From positions 1-27,419 of the forward strand of contig DHCC01000047.1 of the NCBI GenBank assembly GCA_002398875.1: a stretch of DNA of 27,419 nucleotides. The letters are read 5' to 3'. Both the position numbers and the translations under genes were made by a program. Positions 9,282-17,041 of the stretch are shown here, piece after piece (the first letter of the stretch is position 1; every line of letters starts with the position of its first letter). The DNA is from Bacteroidales bacterium UBA4912 (GTDB lineage: Bacteria; Bacteroidota; Bacteroidia; Bacteroidales; Dysgonomonadaceae). Below the pieces are notes generated by a model. It searched no databases and had not been told where the DNA came from. It was given only the letters and a program-made list of their open reading frames with translations.

Positions 9282-10520
9282 TTATTCCTGTCTTATTGAA
9301 TCTACTGGTTCTAAATTAGCTGCATTCTTTGCTGGTAAGTAACCAAAACAAATCCCTACTAATACTGAAAACGAGAATGCCAATAAAATAGAATATGGGC
9401 GAATAAAAGTGCTGACTTCTGTAAACAGCGTAACAGTTAATGAAAGAACTATCCCTGCAAATACACCTATTAATCCGCCCGTTATGCTTATAACTACTGC
9501 TTCTGTTACAAACTGACTCATTATATCTTTCTTACGAGCACCTACCGCCCTTCTTATGCCAATCTCACGAGTACGCTCCATAACGGTTGCAAGCATTATA
9601 TTCATGATACCTATACCGCCCACCAACAAAGAGATGGCGGCAATAGCACCAAGTAGTATGTTATAAATTTGCCGCTCCTTCTCCTCTTGTTTTAATAGTT
9701 CAAAAGGAATAACGATACTGTAATCTTCATTATTAAAATGACGTCTTTTGAGGATTTCATCAATCACTCTGGAAGCTTCAACAAGTCTGTTCGAATTATT
9801 TATCTTTACAGTTAACTGTTGAATCTCACTGGTTAGTATGTTTTCTTGTGTGAATCTGTTTAAAAACAACGAAAGAGGTACGTAAACATCTGTATTCAGA
9901 TCCCTTGCAGCCAGTTCACCTACTGTTTCTGTAAAAAGACTTTTAGACTCAAGTACTCCGACAATTTCAAGCCATTGGTCTTCTATTTTTATCATTTTGC
10001 CGATTGGGTTTTCACCTTTAAAAAAATTACCGGCAACTCCTGCACCTAACACGCAGACCTTTAATCTTTCATTGTAATGTTTTTGATTGATAAAACTTCC
10101 TTCCTGCATTGAATAATTCATCATACTATGAAAATCAGGAGTTATACCTATTACTGTAGATTTAGCTGTTTTGTCTTCATAATTAACATCTGTATTTTTT
10201 TCTGCCTGAGCGGCTATCTGTTCTATTCCGGGTACAATCTCTCTAATTGCTTCTGCATCCTGAAGTGAAAGCCCTTGAGAAAACCTTGCTCTGACATTCT
10301 CTAACTCAGTGTTAGATAACGATTTTTCTCTTACAATAATGTTACTTACACCTAAATCCTGATATTTAGCAATAGCTTCCCGCTTTGCACCTTCGCCAAT
10401 CGAAAGCATTGTAATAACCGATGCAACACCAAAGATAATCCCCAGCATTGTTAAAAAAGAGCGGACTTTATGGTCGATTAAGCCCTGTATTGCTAAACGA
10501 ATGTTTTCTTTATAATCCAT
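9282..10520 (-). CDS. MacB/FtsX-type ABC permease
   Basis: Inner-membrane permease of a mechanotransmission-type ABC exporter. TM1 is near 20-41 (SFLTMLGIIFGVASVITML), followed by a large MacB_PCD periplasmic domain (about 45-280) with the usual ITPDF and NPIGKMIKI segments. The FtsX domain has TM2 at about 287-309, the conserved coupling region ATVMERTREIGIRRAVGARK (311-330), TM3 at about 339-366 and TM4 at about 376-396. The C-terminus, YLPAKNAANLEPVDSIRQE, is the typical PA..AA.l.P..ALR ending. At 412 residues it is full length. It starts 9 bases after the shortest adaptor gene and leads into the ATPase gene, so a complete MacB-like complex is encoded. The substrate is unknown; peptides, lipids or glycolipids are all possible for this family. 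Confidence 0.93.
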   Translation of the reverse strand: MDYKENIRLAIQGLIDHKVRSFLTMLGIIFGVASVITMLSIGEGAKREAIAKYQDLGVSNIIVREKSLSNTELENVRARFSQGLSLQDAEAIREIVPGIEQIAAQAEKNTDVNYEDKTAKSTVIGITPDFHSMMNYSMQEGSFINQKHYNERLKVCVLGAGVAGNFFKGENPIGKMIKIEDQWLEIVGVLESKSLFTETVGELAARDLNTDVYVPLSLFLNRFTQENILTSEIQQLTVKINNSNRLVEASRVIDEILKRRHFNNEDYSIVIPFELLKQEEKERQIYNILLGAIAAISLLVGGIGIMNIMLATVMERTREIGIRRAVGARKKDIMSQFVTEAVVISITGGLIGVFAGIVLSLTVTLFTEVSTFIRPYSILLAFSFSVLVGICFGYLPAKNAANLEPVDSIRQE

Positions 10521-10529
10521 ACTAATCTG

Positions 10530-11534
10530 TTATAAAAACTCACAGCTAACTGTCATTCCCGGCCTTAATCTTCTGTCAGATTCAAGTATTGTAACCTCAA
10601 TATCAAATATTTTTTGTCTGGAATTACGATCTTTCCTCCTGCAAAGCTTTCCGATGTATGAAACTTCGCCTTCAAAAACTACATCAGGCAAGGCATCCAA
10701 TCTGACAGCTACTTTTTGATTGGGGAAAACATTCAGAAAATCAGTTTCATTTATTTGAGTAATCACTTTCATGTGATCCAAATCGGGAACATTTGCTAAA
10801 TTATTTCCGGCATATATATTATCACCTACTTTAAAAATATTTCTGTTTGCATCTCTTCTGTTCACCTCTATCTGGAATACTCCGGAAATTGGTGTTCTTA
10901 ATGTTAGTAAAGGGATAAGCGCTTTAGTATTTTCTATATCATTCTTTATTTGATCAACTCTTATTTCCTGAATCCTCAGATTATTCTCATTTATAGTTTT
11001 GCTTAACTCAAAAATCCTTTTTTCTTTTTCCAGATTAATGGTTGCCTGTTCAAATTCAAGCTTCTTAATTTGTTGCACCCTTTCAGTCTCGAATCGTGAA
11101 GCTTCTACTTCAATTTTTTTCAGATCATAAGAAGCCAATTCACTCTGTATTCTTGATTCGCTCTCCTGCCTTCTATTATCTTGTTCAACATACATTTTTT
11201 CAAGTGAAGCTAACTGATTTTCCAAGTCGCTTTCTCTGTCAAGTATGTATCTGTTGATATCTGAAGGATCAAATTGAGCTACCGAATCTCCCTTACTAAC
11301 CACTGCCCCGTGATCTAACAGGCCTATTATTTTCATTTCCCCCCAGTGCCTTCCGTATCTTGGAATTACAAAAGCATTTGAATTGACAGCAACGAGTTCT
11401 CCTGTTTCAACTATTCTCTTTCCCTGATCGTCTTTGCCCCTGCCACCTCTGAAATCCAACGAACCGTCGCAACCGGTATAAGCAAAAATAAGTACCAGCA
11501 TAATAAGGAAGCTGTTTTTAAGTCTGCTTTTCAT
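10530..11534 (-). CDS. Periplasmic adaptor (HlyD/MacA family) lipoprotein A, short form without membrane-proximal domain
   Basis: Membrane-fusion protein linking the permease to the TolC-type duct. Probable lipoprotein: the hydrophobic stretch FLIMLVLIFAYTG ends at C22. Order of parts: barrel-sandwich half (43-90, with VSKGDSVAQFDPSDI), a long alpha-hairpin rich in charged heptads (about 97-205), the second sandwich half TLRTPISGVFQIEVNRR (211-227), then a beta-barrel with MKVITQINETDF. The protein stops at RRLRPGMTVSCEFL, exactly where adaptors B and C go on for 60-75 more residues, so it lacks the C-terminal membrane-proximal domain. Its start overlaps the stop of adaptor B as ATGA (11534-11531), indicating translational coupling. 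The natural-looking end and intact frame suggest a specialised adaptor rather than a broken gene. Confidence 0.88.
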   Translation of the reverse strand: MKSRLKNSFLIMLVLIFAYTGCDGSLDFRGGRGKDDQGKRIVETGELVAVNSNAFVIPRYGRHWGEMKIIGLLDHGAVVSKGDSVAQFDPSDINRYILDRESDLENQLASLEKMYVEQDNRRQESESRIQSELASYDLKKIEVEASRFETERVQQIKKLEFEQATINLEKEKRIFELSKTINENNLRIQEIRVDQIKNDIENTKALIPLLTLRTPISGVFQIEVNRRDANRNIFKVGDNIYAGNNLANVPDLDHMKVITQINETDFLNVFPNQKVAVRLDALPDVVFEGEVSYIGKLCRRKDRNSRQKIFDIEVTILESDRRLRPGMTVSCEFL

Positions 11535-12766
11535 GATTCTACTGTGTTATCTGGTTCTTCTGTACTTTCTTCTTCAAAAGGATTAATCAGTGCAATATCA
11601 TCCCCTTCTTTGAGACCGTCTAATATTACTATGTAGTCTGTATTGTTAATTCCGGTCTCCACTTCAGTTTTATTGTATCCTCCTCCGCTTTTCTTATAAA
11701 CAAAAGTACTCTCACCCTCCCTGTTTACAGCATCTAAAGGTATATATAAAACATCATCTATTTTATCAATAATAATTCTGCAACTCACAGTTAGACCCGG
11801 TAATAAATTCTTATTAGTTTCGCTCAATAAAATTTCGACTGGAAATACTTTTATTTTTGAAGACCTTTCTTTGTTAACAGCTAAATTGGCTATTTTACTT
11901 ACATTTCCGGCATAAGTACTATCAGAAAATGCATCAGGTTTAATTTCAACATTCAACCCTTCGTTTATTTTGGAAATATCAACTTCGTTTATTTGAGTAA
12001 TTGCCTTTAATGAACTTAAATTAGGTAACTTTATAATTGACAGACCTCCCCAACATTGATCACCAATCTGGAATTTATTGTCGCTGCTTCTGTTTACCTC
12101 AATAATGGCTATTCCTGATGAAGGAGAAACAACATTGAGCATCTGAAGTGTTTCGTGTGCCTCATCAAGACGCAATTGAAACTGATTAATCGAAATCTTT
12201 TTTTGTTTCACCTCCTCATTTTGAATCTTTAATCTGTTATCAATCTGCTCTTTTGCTCTTTGTAACGAAATTTCTGCCTTGTCTAAATTTAATTGTATCT
12301 CTCTCTTCATTATTTCTGATTCATGCACCGATGATTCAAACCTGATCTTAGATATTTCATGTGAAAGTCGGCTGACTTCATAAGCTGCTTTGAGGTCTTC
12401 AAGATCTGAAGCATGCTGTGCCAACATTCTGTCATATTCCTCCAGAGCTATCTCCAGACTGGATTCTGCATCTACAATACTTTTGAGTACTTCTGACGGA
12501 TCAAAAACAATTAATGTGTCTCCTGCATTAACTTCTTGTCCGTCTTTAACCATTTCAGTTATTTTCAGGTTCCCGTATCGCCATGAAATACGAGGAGCAA
12601 GAATATTAGTCGACTGTATTGCTTCAATCTCTCCTTCTTCATAAAGGTCCACATAAAAAGTTCCTCTTACAGCTCGTCCTGTTGGTATCTGCTTTGTTTC
12701 TTTTTTCCCGCATGATACAAGAATAACAAAACAAGTAAAAAGAATAAAACGCATAAAGTTGTTCAT
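11531..12766 (-). CDS. Periplasmic adaptor (HlyD/MacA family) lipoprotein B, full length
   Basis: Membrane-fusion protein of the same efflux system. The lipobox is LVSC with C19, followed by GKKETK. The barrel-sandwich domain (about 40-91, NAGDTLIVFDPSEV) leads to a long coiled-coil alpha-hairpin (about 97-210). The sandwich resumes at VVSPSSGIAIIEVNRS (212-227); the beta-barrel (about 252-335) contains LKAITQINEVDI, and a membrane-proximal domain follows with VLYIPLDAVNREGES. The acidic tail (EEESTEEPDNTVES) is dispensable-looking. Position-by-position it resembles adaptors A and C (for example FDPSE/FDPSD and QINEVD/QINETD/KVNETE), so the three arose by ancient duplication. It is the second gene of the operon, 36 bases after adaptor C, and its stop overlaps the adaptor A start. 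Confidence 0.92.
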   Translation of the reverse strand: MNNFMRFILFTCFVILVSCGKKETKQIPTGRAVRGTFYVDLYEEGEIEAIQSTNILAPRISWRYGNLKITEMVKDGQEVNAGDTLIVFDPSEVLKSIVDAESSLEIALEEYDRMLAQHASDLEDLKAAYEVSRLSHEISKIRFESSVHESEIMKREIQLNLDKAEISLQRAKEQIDNRLKIQNEEVKQKKISINQFQLRLDEAHETLQMLNVVSPSSGIAIIEVNRSSDNKFQIGDQCWGGLSIIKLPNLSSLKAITQINEVDISKINEGLNVEIKPDAFSDSTYAGNVSKIANLAVNKERSSKIKVFPVEILLSETNKNLLPGLTVSCRIIIDKIDDVLYIPLDAVNREGESTFVYKKSGGGYNKTEVETGINNTDYIVILDGLKEGDDIALINPFEEESTEEPDNTVES

Positions 12767-12802
12767 ATTGTATTCTGTATATGGTTTATCATAATAACAT
12801 CT

Positions 12803-14020
12803 CTATTCAGAAAGGAGTTTTCTGCCACTGACTAACGAAGATTTAGGTTGGATAAGTGAAATTTGTTCTCCGATCTGCAAACCCTCCGAAACCACGGCAT
12901 CCTTAAGAGAAGATTTCCCGGTTTTAATCTGACGCAGCTCATACTTTCTGTTTTTCTTAACATACACTGCCTGAATTGAATCTGAATTAAAAATAGATAT
13001 TTGTGGCACTACAATTGTATCTCTTAAATGATCTGTTATAACCTTGCTGTTTGCAGTAAAACCTGATTCAGGTTTTATCAAAAAGCTGTCGAGTGAAGCT
13101 TCTACTTCAAAAAACTTCACTTTAGAATTTCGTGATATTGGCTGTCCAACAGGAAGTTTCTTTGTTATTCTGCCATAACCCCAATTATCCGGCATTGCAT
13201 CAAAAGTGAAACTGACAGAGTCGTTCAGATTTATATACCTAAACTCAGTTTCGTTTACTTTCATGGTTACCTTCATTTCTGAATCTTCCGGAATTATTAT
13301 AATAGGTATATTCTCCCAAACATCATCGCCGGGGATAAGCTTAGCTTGACTTCTTCGCGATTCGGCAATTATAGCAAGCCCGGCTTTGGGAGCTTTGATA
13401 GTTAAACTGTTTAGAACATCTTCAGCAGTCTGCAGTCGGGCATACAACCTCTGTAACTGAATCTCTAAAGTTCTTATTTCCGATTGATTTATTACTTCCA
13501 GTGACTCTAATTTTCGGTCGAGTCTGTTTTTCTCAATATATGCTCTTTCAAGCTGCAACTCGCTTATTCTTCTTTGTGTTGGTGAAGAAAATCTTGACTG
13601 CAGTGAATCTAGGTTAGAAATCTCAGTGTCAATATCGTTGTTGTCTACCTGTGCCTGAAGTAATGCGAACTGAAAGTCCAGTTCTGCCTTTTTTTTAGTC
13701 AACTCAGCTTCAACGGCTTCAATAAAAGTCTGAAGATTATCATATTCATCTTCATTATTTTCGTCTTTAATCACGCAAACAACCTCACCCTCTTCAACAT
13801 AAACTCCGTCATCAATCAGAAAAGTTATAGTTCCGTTTACATTCATCGGACAAAACAGAGTGGTATAAAGAATCGGTTCTACAATACCACTTAAGACAAT
13901 TGAGCTCTCAAAGTCCTTTTTCTCAATGTTATAGACGGGTATATTTTCATTTTCTTTAAAATTACATGAAGAGATATGTATTAGCAAAGTTATAAATAAC
14001 AAAATTTTATCCACTTTCAC
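12803..14020 (-). CDS. Periplasmic adaptor (HlyD/MacA family) lipoprotein C, full length, GTG start
   Basis: First gene of the efflux operon and the most divergent of three adaptor paralogues. Lipobox ISSC gives C19. The sandwich domain (about 38-86, VYVEEGEVVCVIKDE) lacks the FDPS motif of A and B. A charged coiled-coil hairpin spans about 93-205, then KAPKAGLAIIAESRRSQ (209-225), a beta-barrel with MKVTMKVNETEF, and a membrane-proximal domain with DTIVVPQISIFNSDS. The start is GTG at 14020-14018 (an alternative GTG lies two codons in). An ATG at 14025-14023 is out of frame and meets a stop after one more codon (ATG AAG TGA), overlapping the GTG. The transcript probably begins near 14062 from the promoter at 14069-14100, giving a leader of about 40 bases. 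Confidence 0.88.
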   Translation of the reverse strand: MKVDKILLFITLLIHISSCNFKENENIPVYNIEKKDFESSIVLSGIVEPILYTTLFCPMNVNGTITFLIDDGVYVEEGEVVCVIKDENNEDEYDNLQTFIEAVEAELTKKKAELDFQFALLQAQVDNNDIDTEISNLDSLQSRFSSPTQRRISELQLERAYIEKNRLDRKLESLEVINQSEIRTLEIQLQRLYARLQTAEDVLNSLTIKAPKAGLAIIAESRRSQAKLIPGDDVWENIPIIIIPEDSEMKVTMKVNETEFRYINLNDSVSFTFDAMPDNWGYGRITKKLPVGQPISRNSKVKFFEVEASLDSFLIKPESGFTANSKVITDHLRDTIVVPQISIFNSDSIQAVYVKKNRKYELRQIKTGKSSLKDAVVSEGLQIGEQISLIQPKSSLVSGRKLLSE

Positions 14021-14068
14021 TTCATTGATAATTAAATTTACAGCTCTTTTATTAAAATTAAATTATTA

Positions 14069-14100
14069 CAAATTTAGCTTGATTATTTTAGAGAAACAAA
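14069..14100 (-). promoter_or_regulatory. Bacteroidota-type promoter for the efflux operon
   Basis: Read on the minus strand, TTTG (14100-14097) is followed after exactly 20 bases by TAAATTTG (14076-14069). This is a full match to the Bacteroidota housekeeping consensus TTTG-N19-21-TAnnTTTG. It lies 48 bases before the GTG start of adaptor C, a sensible distance for a short leader. It is the only site in the window where I found both elements correctly spaced ahead of an operon. Confidence 0.7.
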
Positions 14101-14161
14101 AAAAATCAAATTCCATAGTCATTAAATCAAACAGTACAACATACAAAATAAAATTATTGTT

Positions 14162-14169
14162 TATATTTG
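14162..14169 (+). promoter_or_regulatory. Candidate -7 element for the GH78-2 operon
   Basis: TATATTTG matches the Bacteroidota -7 consensus TAnnTTTG and sits 49 bases before the ATG at 14219. No convincing TTTG/TTG element is present 19-21 bases upstream, so the promoter may be weak or activator-dependent, which would suit an inducible catabolic operon. It would fire away from the efflux promoter in the same 198-base gap. A chance match in AT-rich DNA is possible. Confidence 0.4.
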
Positions 14170-14218
14170 TAAATGTTGGTTTTGTTTAATAAATACCTAT
14201 TTTAGATAACCTGTAATT

Positions 14219-16936
14219 ATGCTGAGGCCCAAAAGCTACGTAATCCTTATTTCATTATTTACTCTCTGTTTCAGTGCTAAAAGTGAAACATCCAATTTAT
14301 TAGTTAACCTACAAACAGACTACCTCGAAAATCCTATAGGCATTGATAATCTTGAGCCCAGATTATCTTGGATAATTGAGGACAGCAAAGAAGGTACAAA
14401 ACAGACAGCTTACAGATTGATTGTAGGAGTTGATCATGATAGGGTAAACAGTATAAATGGTGATACTCCGGTATCAGGCAGTTTTAGTGGAATAAGCTGG
14501 GATACGGGAGTAGTAAGTTCAGACATTCAGATGATTAGCTATTCCGGTAAAGATCTTACTCCTTTCACAAAATATTATTGGAAAGTTATAATTTGGGATT
14601 ACGAAAAAGATCAAAGTGTCTCTGAAATTCAAACATTCGAGACCGGTATGATGGATATGACCAATTGGCAGGGCAACTGGATAAGCGATGGCAGAGATAT
14701 TAATTATAAACCGGCACCATACTTCCGTAAAGAATTCCAGCTAGATAAAGAAATGGGAGCCGGTAAAGAAATAACATCTGCCCGTGTATATATTGCGGTT
14801 GCCGGACTTTATGAATTATTCATTAACGGAGAAAGGATCGGGAATCAACGTCTAGATCCAATATATACCCGTTTCGACAGGAGAAATCTTTATGTAACTC
14901 ATGATGTTACATCACAATTGCAAAAAGGAGAAAATACTATAGGTGTAATATTAGGAAACGGATGGTATAATCATCAGTCGCTGGCAGTATGGAATTTTGA
15001 AAGAGCTCCATGGAGAAACAGACTAGCTTTCTGTATGGACTTGCGAATTACATACTCTGATGGTAGTGTTGTGACAATTCCTACAGATTTGAGCTGGAAA
15101 AAATCAGACAGTCCCATTATTTTTAACAGCATATATACAGGTGAACATTACGATGCAAGACTTGATCAGGAAGGTTGGAGTGAACCTGGTTTTAATGATT
15201 CAAAATGGCAGGGAGTTAGTCTGAAATCTGCCCCTTCTAAAAATATTACAGCACAGCAATTGAGGCCGATAAGGAATGTATTGGAAATCCAGGCTGTTGA
15301 CTTCAAAAAAATAAATGACAGTACCTATTTCTACGATTTCGGACAAAATATGTCAGGTGTTACAAAAATCAAAATTGCAGGGATTGAAGGTACTGAAGTA
15401 AAAATAAAACATGGAGAACGTCTTGATGAAAACGGGCGCCTTGATTTATCTAATATAGATGTTTACTATCGCGGTGATAATGAAACAGATCCTTTTCAAA
15501 CTGACATATTGATATTGAGCGGAAAAGGTGAGGATGAGTTCATGGCAAAGTTCAATTATAAAGGATTCAGATATGCCGAAGTTACTGCCAATAATCCGAT
15601 TGAATTAAATAAAGAAAGTCTTACTGCCTATTTTATGCATAGCGATGTGCCGTCTAGAGGTAAAATAGAAAGCTCCAGTGAATTGATAAACAACCTGTGG
15701 CTGGCTACTAACAATGCATATTTGTCAAATCTTATGGGCTACCCGACTGATTGCCCCCAGCGTGAAAAGAACGGGTGGACAGGTGATGGCCATTTTGCAA
15801 TAGAAACAGCACTTTACAACTTCGATGGTATAACAATTTATGAGAAATGGCTGGCAGATCATCGTGACGAACAGCAACCAAACGGTGTGCTCCCTGATAT
15901 TATACCTACCGGAGGATGGGGATATGGCACTGCTAACGGACTAGATTGGACAAGTACTATTGCCATCATACCCTGGGAGATTTACAGGTTTTATGGCGAC
16001 AGTAAACTTTTGGCTGATTGTTATGAAAACATTAAACGATATGTCGATTATGTAGATAGAATTAGTCCCGATGGCCTTACATCGTGGGGAAGGGGCGACT
16101 GGGTACCGGTTAAATCTCAGTCTAACCTTGAACTCACCTCTTCTGTATATTTCTTTGTTGATGCCAGAATATTGGCTCAGGCAGCTAAACTATTTGGAAA
16201 AGAAGTTGATTACAAGCACTACACTGTATTATCAGAAAAGATAAAAAATGCTATAAACAAAACATTCCTGAATCGTGAAACAGGTATTTATGCAAGTGGT
16301 ACGCAAACAGAACTAAGTGTTCCGTTACAGTGGAAAGTTGTGCCCGAGGATTTAATACCTAAAGTTGCCGCAAATCTTGCAAAGAAAGTAGAAGAGACAG
16401 ATTATCATCTTGATGTGGGTGTCCTGGGTGCAAAAGCTCTCTTAAATGCGTTGAGTGAAAATGGATATCCCGATGTAGCTTACAAAGTTGCAGTTCAGGA
16501 CACCTACCCATCTTGGGGATGGTGGATTGTAAATGGAGCTACAACTCTTTTAGAAAATTGGGATCTTGATGCAGAAAGAGATATTTCTGATAATCACATG
16601 ATGTTCGGTGAGATTGGCGCATGGTTCTTTAAAGGAATGGGAGGAATTTATCCCGATGCAAATCAACCGGGTTTTAAACATATTATTTTACGACCACATT
16701 TTGAGAAGGATCTGGAAAAATTTAGAGCCGAATTTAAATGTCCTTACGGCACAATAGTATCGGATTGGAAATGGGATAATGGTATTGTTAACTACAACAT
16801 TGTTGTACCTCCTAACAGCAGTGCAACTTTTTATTTACCTAAAAATGCGGAAATACTTGAGTTTAACAAGGGAGAATTTGATAACATTAGACTGGATGCA
16901 GGATCGTATACTTTTAAAATAAAACTTAATATCTAG
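14219..16936 (+). CDS. GH78 alpha-L-rhamnosidase 2 (canonical RhaB-like)
   Basis: Secreted inverting alpha-L-rhamnosidase with an ordinary signal peptide (1 to about 20, LCFSA). Domains: a fibronectin-like N-terminal domain (about 26-142, with ENPIGIDNLEPRLSW and YYWKVIIWD), the jelly-roll N domain (AVAGLYELFINGERIG, TGEHYDARLDQEGW), the core beta domain with FYDFGQNMSG (371-380), and the (alpha/alpha)6 catalytic barrel. TDCPQREKNGWTGDGHF (510-526) reproduces the Bacillus RhaB triad D567/E572/D579 as D511, E516 (acid) and D523. GDW is at 626-628 and the general base is E779 in ATTLLENWD. A C-terminal beta-sandwich follows (VVPPNSSATFYLP). At 905 residues it is complete. It heads the second plus-strand hydrolase cluster, divergent from the efflux operon. 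Confidence 0.95.
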   Translation: MLRPKSYVILISLFTLCFSAKSETSNLLVNLQTDYLENPIGIDNLEPRLSWIIEDSKEGTKQTAYRLIVGVDHDRVNSINGDTPVSGSFSGISWDTGVVSSDIQMISYSGKDLTPFTKYYWKVIIWDYEKDQSVSEIQTFETGMMDMTNWQGNWISDGRDINYKPAPYFRKEFQLDKEMGAGKEITSARVYIAVAGLYELFINGERIGNQRLDPIYTRFDRRNLYVTHDVTSQLQKGENTIGVILGNGWYNHQSLAVWNFERAPWRNRLAFCMDLRITYSDGSVVTIPTDLSWKKSDSPIIFNSIYTGEHYDARLDQEGWSEPGFNDSKWQGVSLKSAPSKNITAQQLRPIRNVLEIQAVDFKKINDSTYFYDFGQNMSGVTKIKIAGIEGTEVKIKHGERLDENGRLDLSNIDVYYRGDNETDPFQTDILILSGKGEDEFMAKFNYKGFRYAEVTANNPIELNKESLTAYFMHSDVPSRGKIESSSELINNLWLATNNAYLSNLMGYPTDCPQREKNGWTGDGHFAIETALYNFDGITIYEKWLADHRDEQQPNGVLPDIIPTGGWGYGTANGLDWTSTIAIIPWEIYRFYGDSKLLADCYENIKRYVDYVDRISPDGLTSWGRGDWVPVKSQSNLELTSSVYFFVDARILAQAAKLFGKEVDYKHYTVLSEKIKNAINKTFLNRETGIYASGTQTELSVPLQWKVVPEDLIPKVAANLAKKVEETDYHLDVGVLGAKALLNALSENGYPDVAYKVAVQDTYPSWGWWIVNGATTLLENWDLDAERDISDNHMMFGEIGAWFFKGMGGIYPDANQPGFKHIILRPHFEKDLEKFRAEFKCPYGTIVSDWKWDNGIVNYNIVVPPNSSATFYLPKNAEILEFNKGEFDNIRLDAGSYTFKIKLNI

Positions 16937-16975
16937 CTCAAAATAACTAAAGAAAAATGTTTACTTGGAATAGGT

Positions 16976-17029
16976 GATATTTTCTACAGCTAGTTATAAT
17001 ATAATATGGAAATCATATTGTAGAATATC
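16976..17029. repeat. Imperfect inverted repeat upstream of the GH106 gene
   Basis: GATATTTTCTACA (16976-16988) is matched by TGTAGAATATC (17019-17029), whose complement is GATATTCTACA, so the arms pair except for two extra T residues. Inside the loop is a smaller palindrome, ATATG-GAAAT-CATAT (17004-17018). The structure ends 12 bases before the GH106 start codon. It could be an operator or a mRNA leader hairpin; AT-rich composition makes chance a real alternative. Confidence 0.3.
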
Positions 17030-17041
17030 TGATAATTTAAT

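Noticed and set aside
12390..12644. 84-codon plus-strand frame inside adaptor B
   Set aside because: It is antisense to the coiled-coil coding region, with Ser/Arg-rich content that mirrors the Glu/Leu codons on the real strand.
7027..14218. Mobile-element insertion carrying the efflux operon
   Set aside because: No transposase or integrase, and I saw no flanking direct or inverted repeats at either junction; synteny data would be needed to argue for insertion.
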